Origin: an uncultured Bacteroidia bacterium
Lineage (GTDB): Bacteria; Bacteroidota; Bacteroidia; Bacteroidales; UBA932
Direction of reading: 5' to 3'
NCBI GenBank assembly: GCA_902797035.1
Contig: CADBRH010000019.1
Span: forward strand, 1 to 40,052
DNA: 40,052 bases
The position numbers and the translations under genes are program-made. The notes below the pieces were generated by a model. The model ran no database searches, was not told where the DNA came from, and saw only the letters and a list, made by a program, of their open reading frames with translations. Shown piece after piece: positions 16,179 to 24,023 of the stretch; the first letter of the stretch is position 1, and every line of letters begins with the position of its first letter.

Positions 16179-18002
16179 CTAAATAGGTTTTGTCTTATCC
16201 CGGAGCCAGGCGGCGACATCGGAGGGTAGGCGGGGCGAGAGGGTCAGGAATACTCTCTCGTTGTAGTCATTAAGCCACTTGACCTCCGAGTCGTCAAGCA
16301 GTTCCTTGACCACGACCGAGGTGTCGAAATGGCAGAGGGTCAACGGCTCGAACCTGAGCCATCGCCCGAAGTCGTTCTCCCCGGCATCCACGCAAAGGAT
16401 AAGGTTCTCGTGACGGATCCCGTGACGCCCTTCCCTGTATATTCCAGGCTCGTCGGAAGTGATCATGCCGGGCATCAACGCCTGCTTGTTGAAGTTCTGG
16501 CGGAATTCCTGGGGACCTTCATGGACGTTAAGGTAAAAACCGACCCCGTGGCCGGTCCCGTGGCCGAAATTCCGCTTTGAGTTCCACAGCGGTTCCCTCG
16601 CCAGAACATCCAGCTGACAGCCCGCGGTACCTTTCGGGAATACTATCTTGGACAGAGCTATGTGTCCCTTCAGCGTCAGGGTATAGTCCTCTTTCTCCAG
16701 AGGGGCGCAGGGTCCGAGCGGGACGGTTCGTGTGATGTCCGTGGTCCCGAAAAGATATTGTCCGCCGGAGTCGCATAGGTAGAGGCCGTTGGCGTACAAC
16801 TCCGCCGAATCCTCCTCCGGGGTGACATAATGCGGCAGGGCGGCGTTGGCCCCGTAGGCCGAGATGGTCTCGAAACTCTCTCCCCGGAACCCCTCGATCC
16901 CGGATCGGAGCTCATGTAGCTTGAGAGAACACTCATATTCGTTGAGTGGCTCCCCCGCCTGGACCATCTTCTCAAGCCAATAGAGGAACTTCTCCATGAC
17001 GAGGCCGTCCTCCAGATGAGCCTCCCTCATCCCGGCTATCTCCACCTCGTTCTTCACCGCTTTGCGAAGAGCCACGGGAGACTTGCCTGAGATGACATCG
17101 CCTCTCGGGACGTTCTCTTTCAGTATCCCGTAAAGGTCGTGGTTGAGGGTCGCCGTATCGACGAAGAGGCTTTTTACGTAGTCGTCATCCACAATCCCCG
17201 AAAGGGCCATCCCGGTGTCGGAATAATCCTGAATATTGACACCGTCGGCTGTCAGCTCGTGGAAACTGTCCTCGGTCTCTTTATCGTCCGGCGCCAAAGG
17301 CCCCTTGCGGACAAACCACTGGACGGTGTCCGGGGTGACCAGAAGATATGATATCACTACCGGATTGTAGTCCACATCGCTCCCCCTGACATTCAAGACC
17401 CACGCGATCTCGTCGAGAGCGGTGAGCAGGATGGCGTCATGGCCGTTCTCCCTGAGCCACTTCCGGATCCAGGTTATCTTCTGGGTACGGGACCATCCCA
17501 CCGTCTCGGCGCCGAGGGTGATTATCGGGGTCTGGGGAATAGCCGGACGGTCACTCCAAAGAGGTGAGAGCATGTCTGGGACATTCGCGATGGCAGTCCT
17601 GTCGGGCCCAATGGCCTCCCTTATCTCGGCCACGGCTGACGCGCTCATTCCCAACCCGTCCACGGCGATCACGACCTCGTCATAGCCCTCTAAGTGTCTT
17701 GAAAGCCATTCCGGGATCAGCACCTGATCCTGGACCCTTGTCTTATGAAGCTCTATTCCTGTGCCACGCAGCTGCCTCTCGGCCTGGATGAAATACCTTG
17801 TGTCGGTCCAAAGGCCGGCGTGGTCACCTGTAATGACAATAACCCCCTCGCCGGTGTAGCCCGACACCCACTCGACCTGACGCCAACGGGGCGCTGAATA
17901 CTCGCTGGCGTGCGGGTCGTTATTCGTCAGGATAACGGCGTCCCAGCCGCGGGCGCGCGACATCTCCCTGACAGTAGCGACCCTGTCTTTGAAACGGCTC
18001 AT
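16179..18002 (-). CDS. M24 family aminopeptidase P (Xaa-Pro aminopeptidase)
   Basis: This predicted cytoplasmic dimetal peptidase removes N-terminal residues preceding proline. The 607-residue protein matches the long three-domain aminopeptidase P form: two creatinase-like N-terminal domains (YTGEGVIVITGDHAGLWTDTRYFIQAE) and a C-terminal pita-bread domain. The five metal ligands are visible as D411 (YLCDSGGQY), D422 (GTTDITRT), H485 (GTGHGVGF), E518 (TSDEPGIY) and E532 (IRHENL). The ATG at 18002 overlaps the upstream small gene by 4 nt (ATGA), which indicates translational coupling to the YtxH/holin-like set. Confidence 0.95.
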   Translation of the reverse strand: MSRFKDRVATVREMSRARGWDAVILTNNDPHASEYSAPRWRQVEWVSGYTGEGVIVITGDHAGLWTDTRYFIQAERQLRGTGIELHKTRVQDQVLIPEWLSRHLEGYDEVVIAVDGLGMSASAVAEIREAIGPDRTAIANVPDMLSPLWSDRPAIPQTPIITLGAETVGWSRTQKITWIRKWLRENGHDAILLTALDEIAWVLNVRGSDVDYNPVVISYLLVTPDTVQWFVRKGPLAPDDKETEDSFHELTADGVNIQDYSDTGMALSGIVDDDYVKSLFVDTATLNHDLYGILKENVPRGDVISGKSPVALRKAVKNEVEIAGMREAHLEDGLVMEKFLYWLEKMVQAGEPLNEYECSLKLHELRSGIEGFRGESFETISAYGANAALPHYVTPEEDSAELYANGLYLCDSGGQYLFGTTDITRTVPLGPCAPLEKEDYTLTLKGHIALSKIVFPKGTAGCQLDVLAREPLWNSKRNFGHGTGHGVGFYLNVHEGPQEFRQNFNKQALMPGMITSDEPGIYREGRHGIRHENLILCVDAGENDFGRWLRFEPLTLCHFDTSVVVKELLDDSEVKWLNDYNERVFLTLSPRLPSDVAAWLRDKTKPI

Positions 18003-18232
18003 CTCGAGAGTCTTCTTTTGAGGCGCCGGACCGTGGTCAGAAGCAGGTTGTCCACGGGAATATACGAAGACACAGCGCGAAGCCCGGACAGCAACATGTT
18101 ACCCGGAGAATATGACTCCCTCATCTCATAGAAAGAGTCTTTGACGGCCTCTCCCTTATTCCTGATCCTTCTCTTGACTTGCTTTTGGGCTTCCTCAAGC
18201 TCGCTCATGGTCTTTATCTCACTGTACTTCAT
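17999..18232 (-). CDS. Small basic uncharacterised protein of the YtxH operon
   Basis: This protein of about 77 residues begins MKYSEIKTMSELEEAQKQVKRRIRNKG. The frame extends to 18256, but the ATG at 18232, 7 nt after the holin-like gene's stop, is preferred. It is very basic, with helical N- and C-terminal parts (LLLTTVRRLKRRL) and a central SYSPGNMLLSGLRAVSSYIP segment. Small genes of this type commonly follow a YtxH protein and a holin-like membrane protein in Bacteroidetes. No function is known. It overlaps the aminopeptidase P start by 4 nt. Confidence 0.65.
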   Translation of the reverse strand: MKYSEIKTMSELEEAQKQVKRRIRNKGEAVKDSFYEMRESYSPGNMLLSGLRAVSSYIPVDNLLLTTVRRLKRRLSR

Positions 18233-18239
18233 GGCTGGC

Positions 18240-18590
18240 CTATTTGTCGTCCTCAAAGAACATATTCACGAAAAGAGGAATGAACGTGTCACGGAAAAGC
18301 CTCTTCCTCAATAAGATCAGCGCGACGAGAAGAATAATGAAAAACGCGGCGACTATGCCGGCCCCGCCGGCGTAGCTGCCGATCAGCTCGCCTATCCACA
18401 TAACCCCGCCGATGGCGACGGAAGTGAGGATGATCGAGACCACGAACAGGACAAGCAGCATGTAAAGCAGCTTGCTTAAAGTCATTGAGAGGCCCTTCGC
18501 GGCCCCGAGTTTCAACTCGCTGATCCTCAGGTCGATATAGTCGGAGGCCTCCTTGCCCAGTTCCTCGACTGGTCTTGTGAACTCACTCAT
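18240..18590 (-). CDS. Holin-like (phage holin family 3_6) membrane protein
   Basis: This is a 116-residue inner-membrane protein with an amphipathic N-terminus (VEELGKEASDYIDLRISELKLGAAKG), two TM helices (LLYMLLVLFVVSIILTSVAI and GIVAAFFIILLVALILL) and a basic tail (RKRLFRDTFIP). The layout fits the PF07332-type putative holin superfamily. The genomic neighbours are chromosomal housekeeping genes, so a cell-envelope role rather than phage lysis is likely (inference). It sits 3 nt after the YtxH gene's stop and overlaps no other frame. Confidence 0.75.
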   Translation of the reverse strand: MSEFTRPVEELGKEASDYIDLRISELKLGAAKGLSMTLSKLLYMLLVLFVVSIILTSVAIGGVMWIGELIGSYAGGAGIVAAFFIILLVALILLRKRLFRDTFIPLFVNMFFEDDK

Positions 18591-18593
18591 CTT

Positions 18594-18989
18594 CTAGGCC
18601 TCCTGGTCGTCAGCCTCCTCAGGATCTTTCGCGAGAGCCTTCTCGAGTTTCTCCAATTGGGCCAGAATCTTCTCCCTAGCGTCCTCCTTAAGATCGGAGG
18701 CCTGATCGGTCAGAGTGGCCTTTAGGTTCTTGAGATCCCTGCGGGCGAGCCTGGCCCTGGCCCTCAGCCTGGTAGTGGCGCTCTCCGCGCCTTCCTTGAT
18801 ATCCTCGAAGGATTCCTTGGCCCTTTCCCAACCCTCGTCAGAGGCATCCATCAGCTCGTCCCAGCCCTCGACCGCGGCGGCCTTGACCTTACGGCGGGTC
18901 TCCTCACCTTTCTCGGGAGCGAACAAAAGACCGAGGGTCAGCCCGGCGGCGGCCCCGGCTATCAAAGCGAAAAACGAATCACCTTTCAT
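18594..18989 (-). CDS. YtxH domain protein
   Basis: This is a 131-residue protein starting MKGDSFFALIAGAAAGLTLGLLFAPEKGEETR, the typical YtxH pattern: a Gly/Ala-rich TM segment, then an APxKGEETR motif and a long charged coiled coil (residues about 35-131). It is probably anchored in the inner membrane and stress- or envelope-related; the molecular role is unknown. The ATG at 18989 is chosen because the frame upstream lacks this motif and runs past the promoter's -7 box (19021-19028). It heads a four-gene operon with the holin-like protein, the small basic protein and aminopeptidase P. Confidence 0.85.
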   Translation of the reverse strand: MKGDSFFALIAGAAAGLTLGLLFAPEKGEETRRKVKAAAVEGWDELMDASDEGWERAKESFEDIKEGAESATTRLRARARLARRDLKNLKATLTDQASDLKEDAREKILAQLEKLEKALAKDPEEADDQEA

Positions 18990-19020
18990 AATGTTGTTTT
19001 GTTTAATGTTTTGGTACTTA

Positions 19021-19052
19021 CAAATATAACAATAACCAAAGAACACGCCAAA
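19021..19052 (-). promoter_or_regulatory. Promoter of the YtxH operon
   Basis: On the minus strand TTTG (19049-19052) and TATATTTG (19021-19028) are separated by 20 nt, a perfect Bacteroidetes sigma-70 type promoter. It is divergent from the dnaE promoter, whose -33 element starts 32 nt away. Confidence 0.75.
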
Positions 19053-19084
19053 GCGGATGTTGATAACTTTTTGTCAGGTCCACC

Positions 19085-19115
19085 TTTGAACGATATGCCA
19101 TTTTCGATATATTTG
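19085..19115 (+). promoter_or_regulatory. Promoter of dnaE
   Basis: TTTG (19085-19088), 19 nt, TATATTTG (19108-19115): a perfect consensus match. The start codon at 19137 lies 21 nt downstream, so the leader is very short. Confidence 0.75.
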
Positions 19116-19136
19116 TAAGAGATAACGACCAATCCC

Positions 19137-22100
19137 ATGTCTTTCGTACACCTGCACGTCCACACCCAATACTCCATCCTCGACGGATTCTCGTCGATCC
19201 CCGCCCTGTTTGACCGGGCGGAGGCCATGGGCATGCCGGCCCTGGCCATCACAGACCACGGTAACATGTACGGTGTCAAGGAGTTCTTCAAATACGCGGG
19301 CAAGCACAGGGACAAGGACACTAAAGAATACAAGGTCAAACCCATCATCGGATGCGAGGTGTACGTGACCCGGCACTATGACCCAAAGCTCAAGGACAAC
19401 GAGCACAGGTCCTACTATCACCTTATCCTTCTCGCGAAAAACCTCGAGGGTTACAGGAACCTCTCGAACATAGTCTCCCTGGGTCATATCGAGGGCCTCT
19501 ACTACGGCAAGCCGAGGGTCAGCCACGAGATCATCGAGAAGTACCACGAGGGCCTTATCTGCTGCTCCGCCTGCCTCGCCGGAGAGATCCCCAAAGACAT
19601 CGTGGCCGGGAACATCGAGGCCGCCAGGAAAGCCATTGAGTGGCACAAGAGGGTGTTCGGGGACGACTATTACCTCGAGGTCATGCTCCACAAGACCGAG
19701 GTCCCCGGACTGTCGCTGGAAGTCTATGAGCAGCAGAAGAACAGCAACGAGGGAATATTCAAGCTCGCCGAAGAAATGGGCGTGAAGGTCGTCGCCACCA
19801 ACGACGTTCATTTCGTGGACAAGGAGGACGGCCCGGCGCACGACCACCTGATCTGCCTCAACACCGGCAAAAAGATATTCGAGGAGCCCCGACTCCATTA
19901 CACCCAGCAGGAATACCTCAAGAGCGGGGAGGAGATGGCCGCTCTGTTCCCCGACCATCCGGAGGTCCTGGCCAACACCCTCGAGATCGCCGGTAAGGTC
20001 GAGGTGTACAGCATCGATAGGGGACACGTGTTGCCGAAATATGAGATAGACCCTGACTTCCTGACTGGTATTGACGGTTATCTCAACAAATACAAAGACG
20101 TCATCGACGCCGGGAAGAACGACAAGGACGGGAAATACCGCGGTGACGAGTTCTGCCGTTCGGTGGCCTATCTGTGCCACCTTACCTACCTCGGCGCCAA
20201 GAGACGGTATGGGGAAACCCTCACCGAAGAACAGGCGGAAAGACTTGATTTCGAGCTTAAAACCATCTGCAGGATGGGCTTCCCGGACTATTTCCTGATT
20301 GTCCAGGATTACATCGCCGCCTGCCGGAAGGGAGGAAGCCTCGTGGGGCCGGGACGCGGGTCGGCCGCCGGGTCGGCCGTGGCCTACTGTCTTGGAATCA
20401 CCAATCTCGACCCCATTAAGTACCAGCTGCTGTTCGAGCGTTTCCTTAACCCTGACCGAATCTCGATGCCGGATATCGACGTGGATTTCGAGGACCTTGG
20501 GCTGGCACATAAATATGTCGACGACACTTACGGGAAAGACCACGTCTCCAGGGTGATCACCTTCGGGACAATGCTGGCCAAGGGTGCTATAAAGGATGTG
20601 GCCAGGGTTAGGGACCTTCCTCTTGACGAGTCCAACCGGCTCTCCGGGATGATTCCCGACCGCCTGAGCGAGAAGGTGGAGAAGGAATATCCCTTCAACC
20701 CAAAGCTGGACGAGCTGAAACCAGGCTTCAAGTCGTTCGAGAGAGACGGGAAGTGGTTCCAGAAGGGCATGGAGGAGACCGATGTCAAAATCACGCTGAA
20801 AAACTGTTATCGTCTCGTTCCCGACCTGAGGAACGCCTTGGAAAACGGCTCCGACCAGGTCAAGGAGGTTCTCAAATACGCCCTTAAGCTCGAAGGCTGC
20901 ATACGTCAGGTGGGAATGCACGCCTGCGCCACAATCATAGGCCGTGGCAGGCTGACCGACTACATACCTATCTGCCTGTCCCAGGACAAGGACACCGGGG
21001 AGCTTGTATGGACCAGCCAGTTCGACGGGCACTATATCGAGGACGTCGGGATGCTGAAGATGGACTTCCTGGGTCTCAACACCCTGACCATCATTCACAA
21101 GTGCCTGGACAACATTAAGTTGCGTTTCGGGAAGGACATAGACATCGAGGCTATCGACATCAACGACAAGCCCACCTACGAGCTTTACAGCCGGGGCGAC
21201 ACCGACAGCGTGTTCCAGTTCGAGTCTCCCGGGATGAAGACCTGGCTCCAGAGGCTGCGTCCGGAGCGTTTCGAGGATCTCATAGCCATGAACGCCCTCT
21301 ACCGGCCGGGCCCTATGGACTATATCCCCAATTTCGTGAACAGGAAGCTCGGGGTCGAGGCCATCGAGTACGACCTTCCGGAGATGGAGGAGTTCCTGAA
21401 AGACACCTATGGGGTCACGGTCTACCAGGAGCAGGTCATGCTCCTGTCCCAGCAACTCGCCGGATTCACCAAGGGTGAGGCGGACAAGCTCCGCAAGGCG
21501 ATGGGCAAAAAGCAGATCGACATCCTGAACGAGCTGAAAGACAAGTTCATGAGCGGAGGAATGGCCAACGGCCTTCCTGAAAAAACGCTGGACAAAATCT
21601 GGAAGGACTGGGAGAAGTTCGCCCAGTACGCCTTCAATAAGTCCCACGCGACCTGTTACGCCTGGGTCTCTTATCAGACAGGCTGGCTGAAATGCCACTA
21701 TCCCGCGGAGTTCTTCGCCGCCAACCTATCCTGCAACCTCGGCAACACCAGCGAGATCAGGAACATCCTCGCGGACTGCAAGGCCCACAAGATCAAGGTG
21801 ATGAACCCCGATGTCAACGAGTCTTACTCGCACTTCACGGTCAACAAGGACGGGATTATCCGTTTCGGCCTGAAGGGAATAAAGGGCTTCGGCACCAATG
21901 TGGCGGACGCTATCATCGACGGAAGGAAAAACGGGCCTTACAAGGATCTTTTCGACTTTGTGGAACGAATGGACGGTGTCCTCAACCGCAAGGCTCTGGA
22001 GTGTCTGGTCTATTCGGGTGGCTTCGACTCCTTCAAGATCAAGCGCCGCCAGTTCTTCATGCCATGCAAGAACGGGAACCTTTTCATTGACGAGCTCGCC

Positions 22101-22913
22101 CGTTACGCGGCCCTCTACAGCCAGGATTCGGTCGACTCAGGGATGTCCCTATTCGGGGATATGGAGGAAATGAGACCGGTCCGGCCCGAGATTCCCGAGA
22201 ACGTCGAGACCGATGACGAGATGGAGATCCTCCAGAAAGAGAAAGAATATGTCGGGATGTACATCTCCTCCCATCCGTTGGATAAGTATTCTTTTGAGAT
22301 AGAGACGTTCACCAACCAAGAGCTGGCCACACTCGGAAATCAGGTGACAGAATGCGAGGCCGCCAAGAGGAAGATGAAGGTAGCTGTGGCCGGTCTCGTG
22401 ACCGAGTCAGCGACACTAACCTCAAAGAACGGCAAGCCATATTCAAGGTCAAAGCTGGAGGACTACAGCGGCTCCTATGAGCTCACACTCTTCGGTAAAG
22501 ACCACGAGAAATTCATGACATACCTCCAGCCCCACTCCTGCCTCTTCATCGAGGGAGAGATCTGCGAGAAGTTCCCGCCCAGAAAGGATGAGATCGAACA
22601 GGGGAAGACCGTTCCGTTCACATTCAGGATCAACTCGATATCCCTGCTCGGCAACATCAACGAGAATAAGCTGGCCGGCTTCTCGATCTCGGTGACAACA
22701 CCGATGTTGACCGAGAGTTTCCGCAAGGATCTTGTCGCCCTGGTCAAGGCCAATCCCGGCAAGACTCCGCTCAAGATGTATTTGTTTGACCCGGGGACGA
22801 AGTACAACATCGAGTTCCACTCGACGAAGTTCATGGTCGCCGTCACCTCCGAGTTCGTCAGCGCCCTCAAGCTCCTCGGCGTCCAGTGCGCCCCGGTGCT
22901 CAAACACGCTTGA
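19137..22913 (+). CDS. dnaE: DNA polymerase III alpha subunit
   Basis: This is the catalytic subunit of the replicative polymerase. At 1258 residues it has the full DnaE1 layout: PHP domain (HLHVHTQYSILDG at 5-17, AITDHGNMYG), a palm with GPGRGSAAGSAVAYCLGI and PDIDVDFED, fingers, beta-binding region, an OB-fold (VAVAGLVTESATL) and a C-terminal tail. The catalytic aspartates correspond to D446 and D448 (PDIDVDF) and D643 (KMDFLGL). The PHP metal-binding residues look retained, so proofreading or pyrophosphatase activity of this domain is possible. The ATG at 19137 sits directly behind a strong promoter. Confidence 0.98.
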   Translation: MSFVHLHVHTQYSILDGFSSIPALFDRAEAMGMPALAITDHGNMYGVKEFFKYAGKHRDKDTKEYKVKPIIGCEVYVTRHYDPKLKDNEHRSYYHLILLAKNLEGYRNLSNIVSLGHIEGLYYGKPRVSHEIIEKYHEGLICCSACLAGEIPKDIVAGNIEAARKAIEWHKRVFGDDYYLEVMLHKTEVPGLSLEVYEQQKNSNEGIFKLAEEMGVKVVATNDVHFVDKEDGPAHDHLICLNTGKKIFEEPRLHYTQQEYLKSGEEMAALFPDHPEVLANTLEIAGKVEVYSIDRGHVLPKYEIDPDFLTGIDGYLNKYKDVIDAGKNDKDGKYRGDEFCRSVAYLCHLTYLGAKRRYGETLTEEQAERLDFELKTICRMGFPDYFLIVQDYIAACRKGGSLVGPGRGSAAGSAVAYCLGITNLDPIKYQLLFERFLNPDRISMPDIDVDFEDLGLAHKYVDDTYGKDHVSRVITFGTMLAKGAIKDVARVRDLPLDESNRLSGMIPDRLSEKVEKEYPFNPKLDELKPGFKSFERDGKWFQKGMEETDVKITLKNCYRLVPDLRNALENGSDQVKEVLKYALKLEGCIRQVGMHACATIIGRGRLTDYIPICLSQDKDTGELVWTSQFDGHYIEDVGMLKMDFLGLNTLTIIHKCLDNIKLRFGKDIDIEAIDINDKPTYELYSRGDTDSVFQFESPGMKTWLQRLRPERFEDLIAMNALYRPGPMDYIPNFVNRKLGVEAIEYDLPEMEEFLKDTYGVTVYQEQVMLLSQQLAGFTKGEADKLRKAMGKKQIDILNELKDKFMSGGMANGLPEKTLDKIWKDWEKFAQYAFNKSHATCYAWVSYQTGWLKCHYPAEFFAANLSCNLGNTSEIRNILADCKAHKIKVMNPDVNESYSHFTVNKDGIIRFGLKGIKGFGTNVADAIIDGRKNGPYKDLFDFVERMDGVLNRKALECLVYSGGFDSFKIKRRQFFMPCKNGNLFIDELARYAALYSQDSVDSGMSLFGDMEEMRPVRPEIPENVETDDEMEILQKEKEYVGMYISSHPLDKYSFEIETFTNQELATLGNQVTECEAAKRKMKVAVAGLVTESATLTSKNGKPYSRSKLEDYSGSYELTLFGKDHEKFMTYLQPHSCLFIEGEICEKFPPRKDEIEQGKTVPFTFRINSISLLGNINENKLAGFSISVTTPMLTESFRKDLVALVKANPGKTPLKMYLFDPGTKYNIEFHSTKFMVAVTSEFVSALKLLGVQCAPVLKHA

Positions 22914-22998
22914 ATCGTGTCTTGCGATAAAAGAGTGAATACTCGAGCCGAAAAAACCGAAATACTTATATTAAAAACAAAAATCATTTTCATTACCA

Positions 22999-23030
22999 CT
23001 TGCTGAGATGATTGATCCCGTTTAGTTTTG
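22999..23030 (+). promoter_or_regulatory. Promoter of the Rpn-type nuclease gene
   Basis: CTTG (22999-23002; one mismatch to TTTG), 20 nt, TAGTTTTG (23023-23030; perfect TAnnTTTG). The -7 box forms the left end of the palindrome at 23023-23056. Confidence 0.6.
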
Positions 23031-23056
23031 TGGAAACCACTTAAACCACAAAACTA
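23023..23056. promoter_or_regulatory. Perfect 11-bp-arm palindrome spanning -7 box to start codon
   Basis: TAGTTTTGTGG (23023-23033) and CCACAAAACTA (23046-23056) are perfect inverted repeats around a 12-nt centre, with a smaller GTGG-AAA-CCAC palindrome inside (23030-23040). The left arm is the -7 promoter element and the right arm ends on the A of the ATG. A repressor or autoregulatory operator is the simplest reading. Confidence 0.75.
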
Positions 23057-23952
23057 TGGAAACTTTATCAACTCTTCTTCAGCAGGCCCGCTCACAGGGT
23101 ATCGTGTTCATCGACCCTCGTATCGACTATGCGTTCAAACTTATCTTCGGGACTCCGGGCAACGAGGATCTCCTTCTACGTCTGGTCCAAGCCGTCATTC
23201 CGGAAAAAGACATCGTCACGGTATCCCTTGAGCCGCAGGAACAGGTCGGCTCAAGACCGGATGCGAGACGCTCTGTTGTCGATGTCAGGTGTGGAACGGA
23301 CTCTGGTGATGAGCTCATCATCGAGATGCAGGTGAAAAGCCAGAGCGACTTCACGGACCGCATGGTCTTTTATTCCTCCTTCCCCATCATCAACCGCCTC
23401 CAAAGAGGCGACAATTCCAGCTATAAGCTCACCCCTCTTTACATGGTGGGAATCACTGACTTCATCGTCCCTGGTGTCATCGCCAACAACGACATTGTCA
23501 ACCACTACACGATTCGCAACGTGAAAGATAATGGTATAGAGTTTACAGACAGCGTCCACTACATCACCGTAGAGCTACCGAAACTTACAGCCACGCTCCC
23601 AGAGGTCAAGGACACCCCGGAATGGATCCTGTACACAATCAAGAACATGTGGTCGATGAAGGAGATGCCCCCGGAATACCGGGGAAGCTATTTGGAAAAG
23701 ATGTTTGATTTATCTAACTTCGCTTCCATGGACGAGAAGAGTCAGAGAGAGTATCTTACCCGCTTCATGTGGGAAGTTGACCAGCGTAGCCAACTGCGCA
23801 CAGCCAAAGAGGAAGGTATTGCCGAGGGTCACGCTGAGGGCCATGCCGAGGGCCTACGTGAGGCCGCCAGGCGGATGCTGGCAGACGGGGTTGATTCGGT
23901 TCTCGTCCAGAAATATACCGGTCTTTCCTCCGACGACATTCATTCTCTTTAA
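23056..23952 (+). CDS. Rpn-family PD-(D/E)XK nuclease (PDDEXK_2)
   Basis: Members of this family are annotated as recombination-promoting nucleases or PD-(D/E)XK transposase-like proteins; E. coli Rpn proteins cut DNA and raise RecA-independent recombination. The 298-residue protein starts with FIDPRIDYAFKLIFGTPGNEDLL, the usual family opening. The active site is D76 (VVDVRCG) with E90-M-Q92 (ELIIEMQVKSQ), the ExQ variant of ExK. The C-terminal part includes REYLTRFMWEVDQ and an AEGHAEGHAEGLREAARRML segment, a short repeat typical of these proteins. It sits alone between dnaE and the serpin gene, bracketed by palindromes, and may be horizontally acquired. Confidence 0.9.
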   Translation: METLSTLLQQARSQGIVFIDPRIDYAFKLIFGTPGNEDLLLRLVQAVIPEKDIVTVSLEPQEQVGSRPDARRSVVDVRCGTDSGDELIIEMQVKSQSDFTDRMVFYSSFPIINRLQRGDNSSYKLTPLYMVGITDFIVPGVIANNDIVNHYTIRNVKDNGIEFTDSVHYITVELPKLTATLPEVKDTPEWILYTIKNMWSMKEMPPEYRGSYLEKMFDLSNFASMDEKSQREYLTRFMWEVDQRSQLRTAKEEGIAEGHAEGHAEGLREAARRMLADGVDSVLVQKYTGLSSDDIHSL

Positions 23953-23960
23953 TTCTTCGT

Positions 23961-23988
23961 GGAATCATGGACGTATTTCCATGATTCC
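23961..23988 (+). terminator. Hairpin downstream of the Rpn-type gene
   Basis: GGAATCATGGA (23961-23971), loop CGTATT, TCCATGATTCC (23978-23988): a perfect 11-bp stem starting 8 nt after the stop codon. The U-tract is poor (ACGTTTATGG), so it may be a weak terminator, an mRNA-stabilising 3' hairpin or an element end. Confidence 0.5.
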
Positions 23989-24023
23989 GACGTTTATGGT
24001 GTGGATTGATTCTATACCATAAA

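Noticed and set aside
18240-18590. Prophage remnant suggested by the holin-like protein
   Set aside because: No other phage gene is present and the gene is in a chromosomal operon with YtxH and aminopeptidase P.
19074-21698. 874-codon open frame antisense to dnaE
   Set aside because: It mirrors the dnaE coding frame in GC-rich DNA, its product is low-complexity (Val/Leu/Gly-rich, no motifs), and dnaE is unmistakable on the other strand.
22914-22998. Terminator after dnaE
   Set aside because: Only a very weak GAGT/ACTC stem and A-rich sequence were found; not enough to call.
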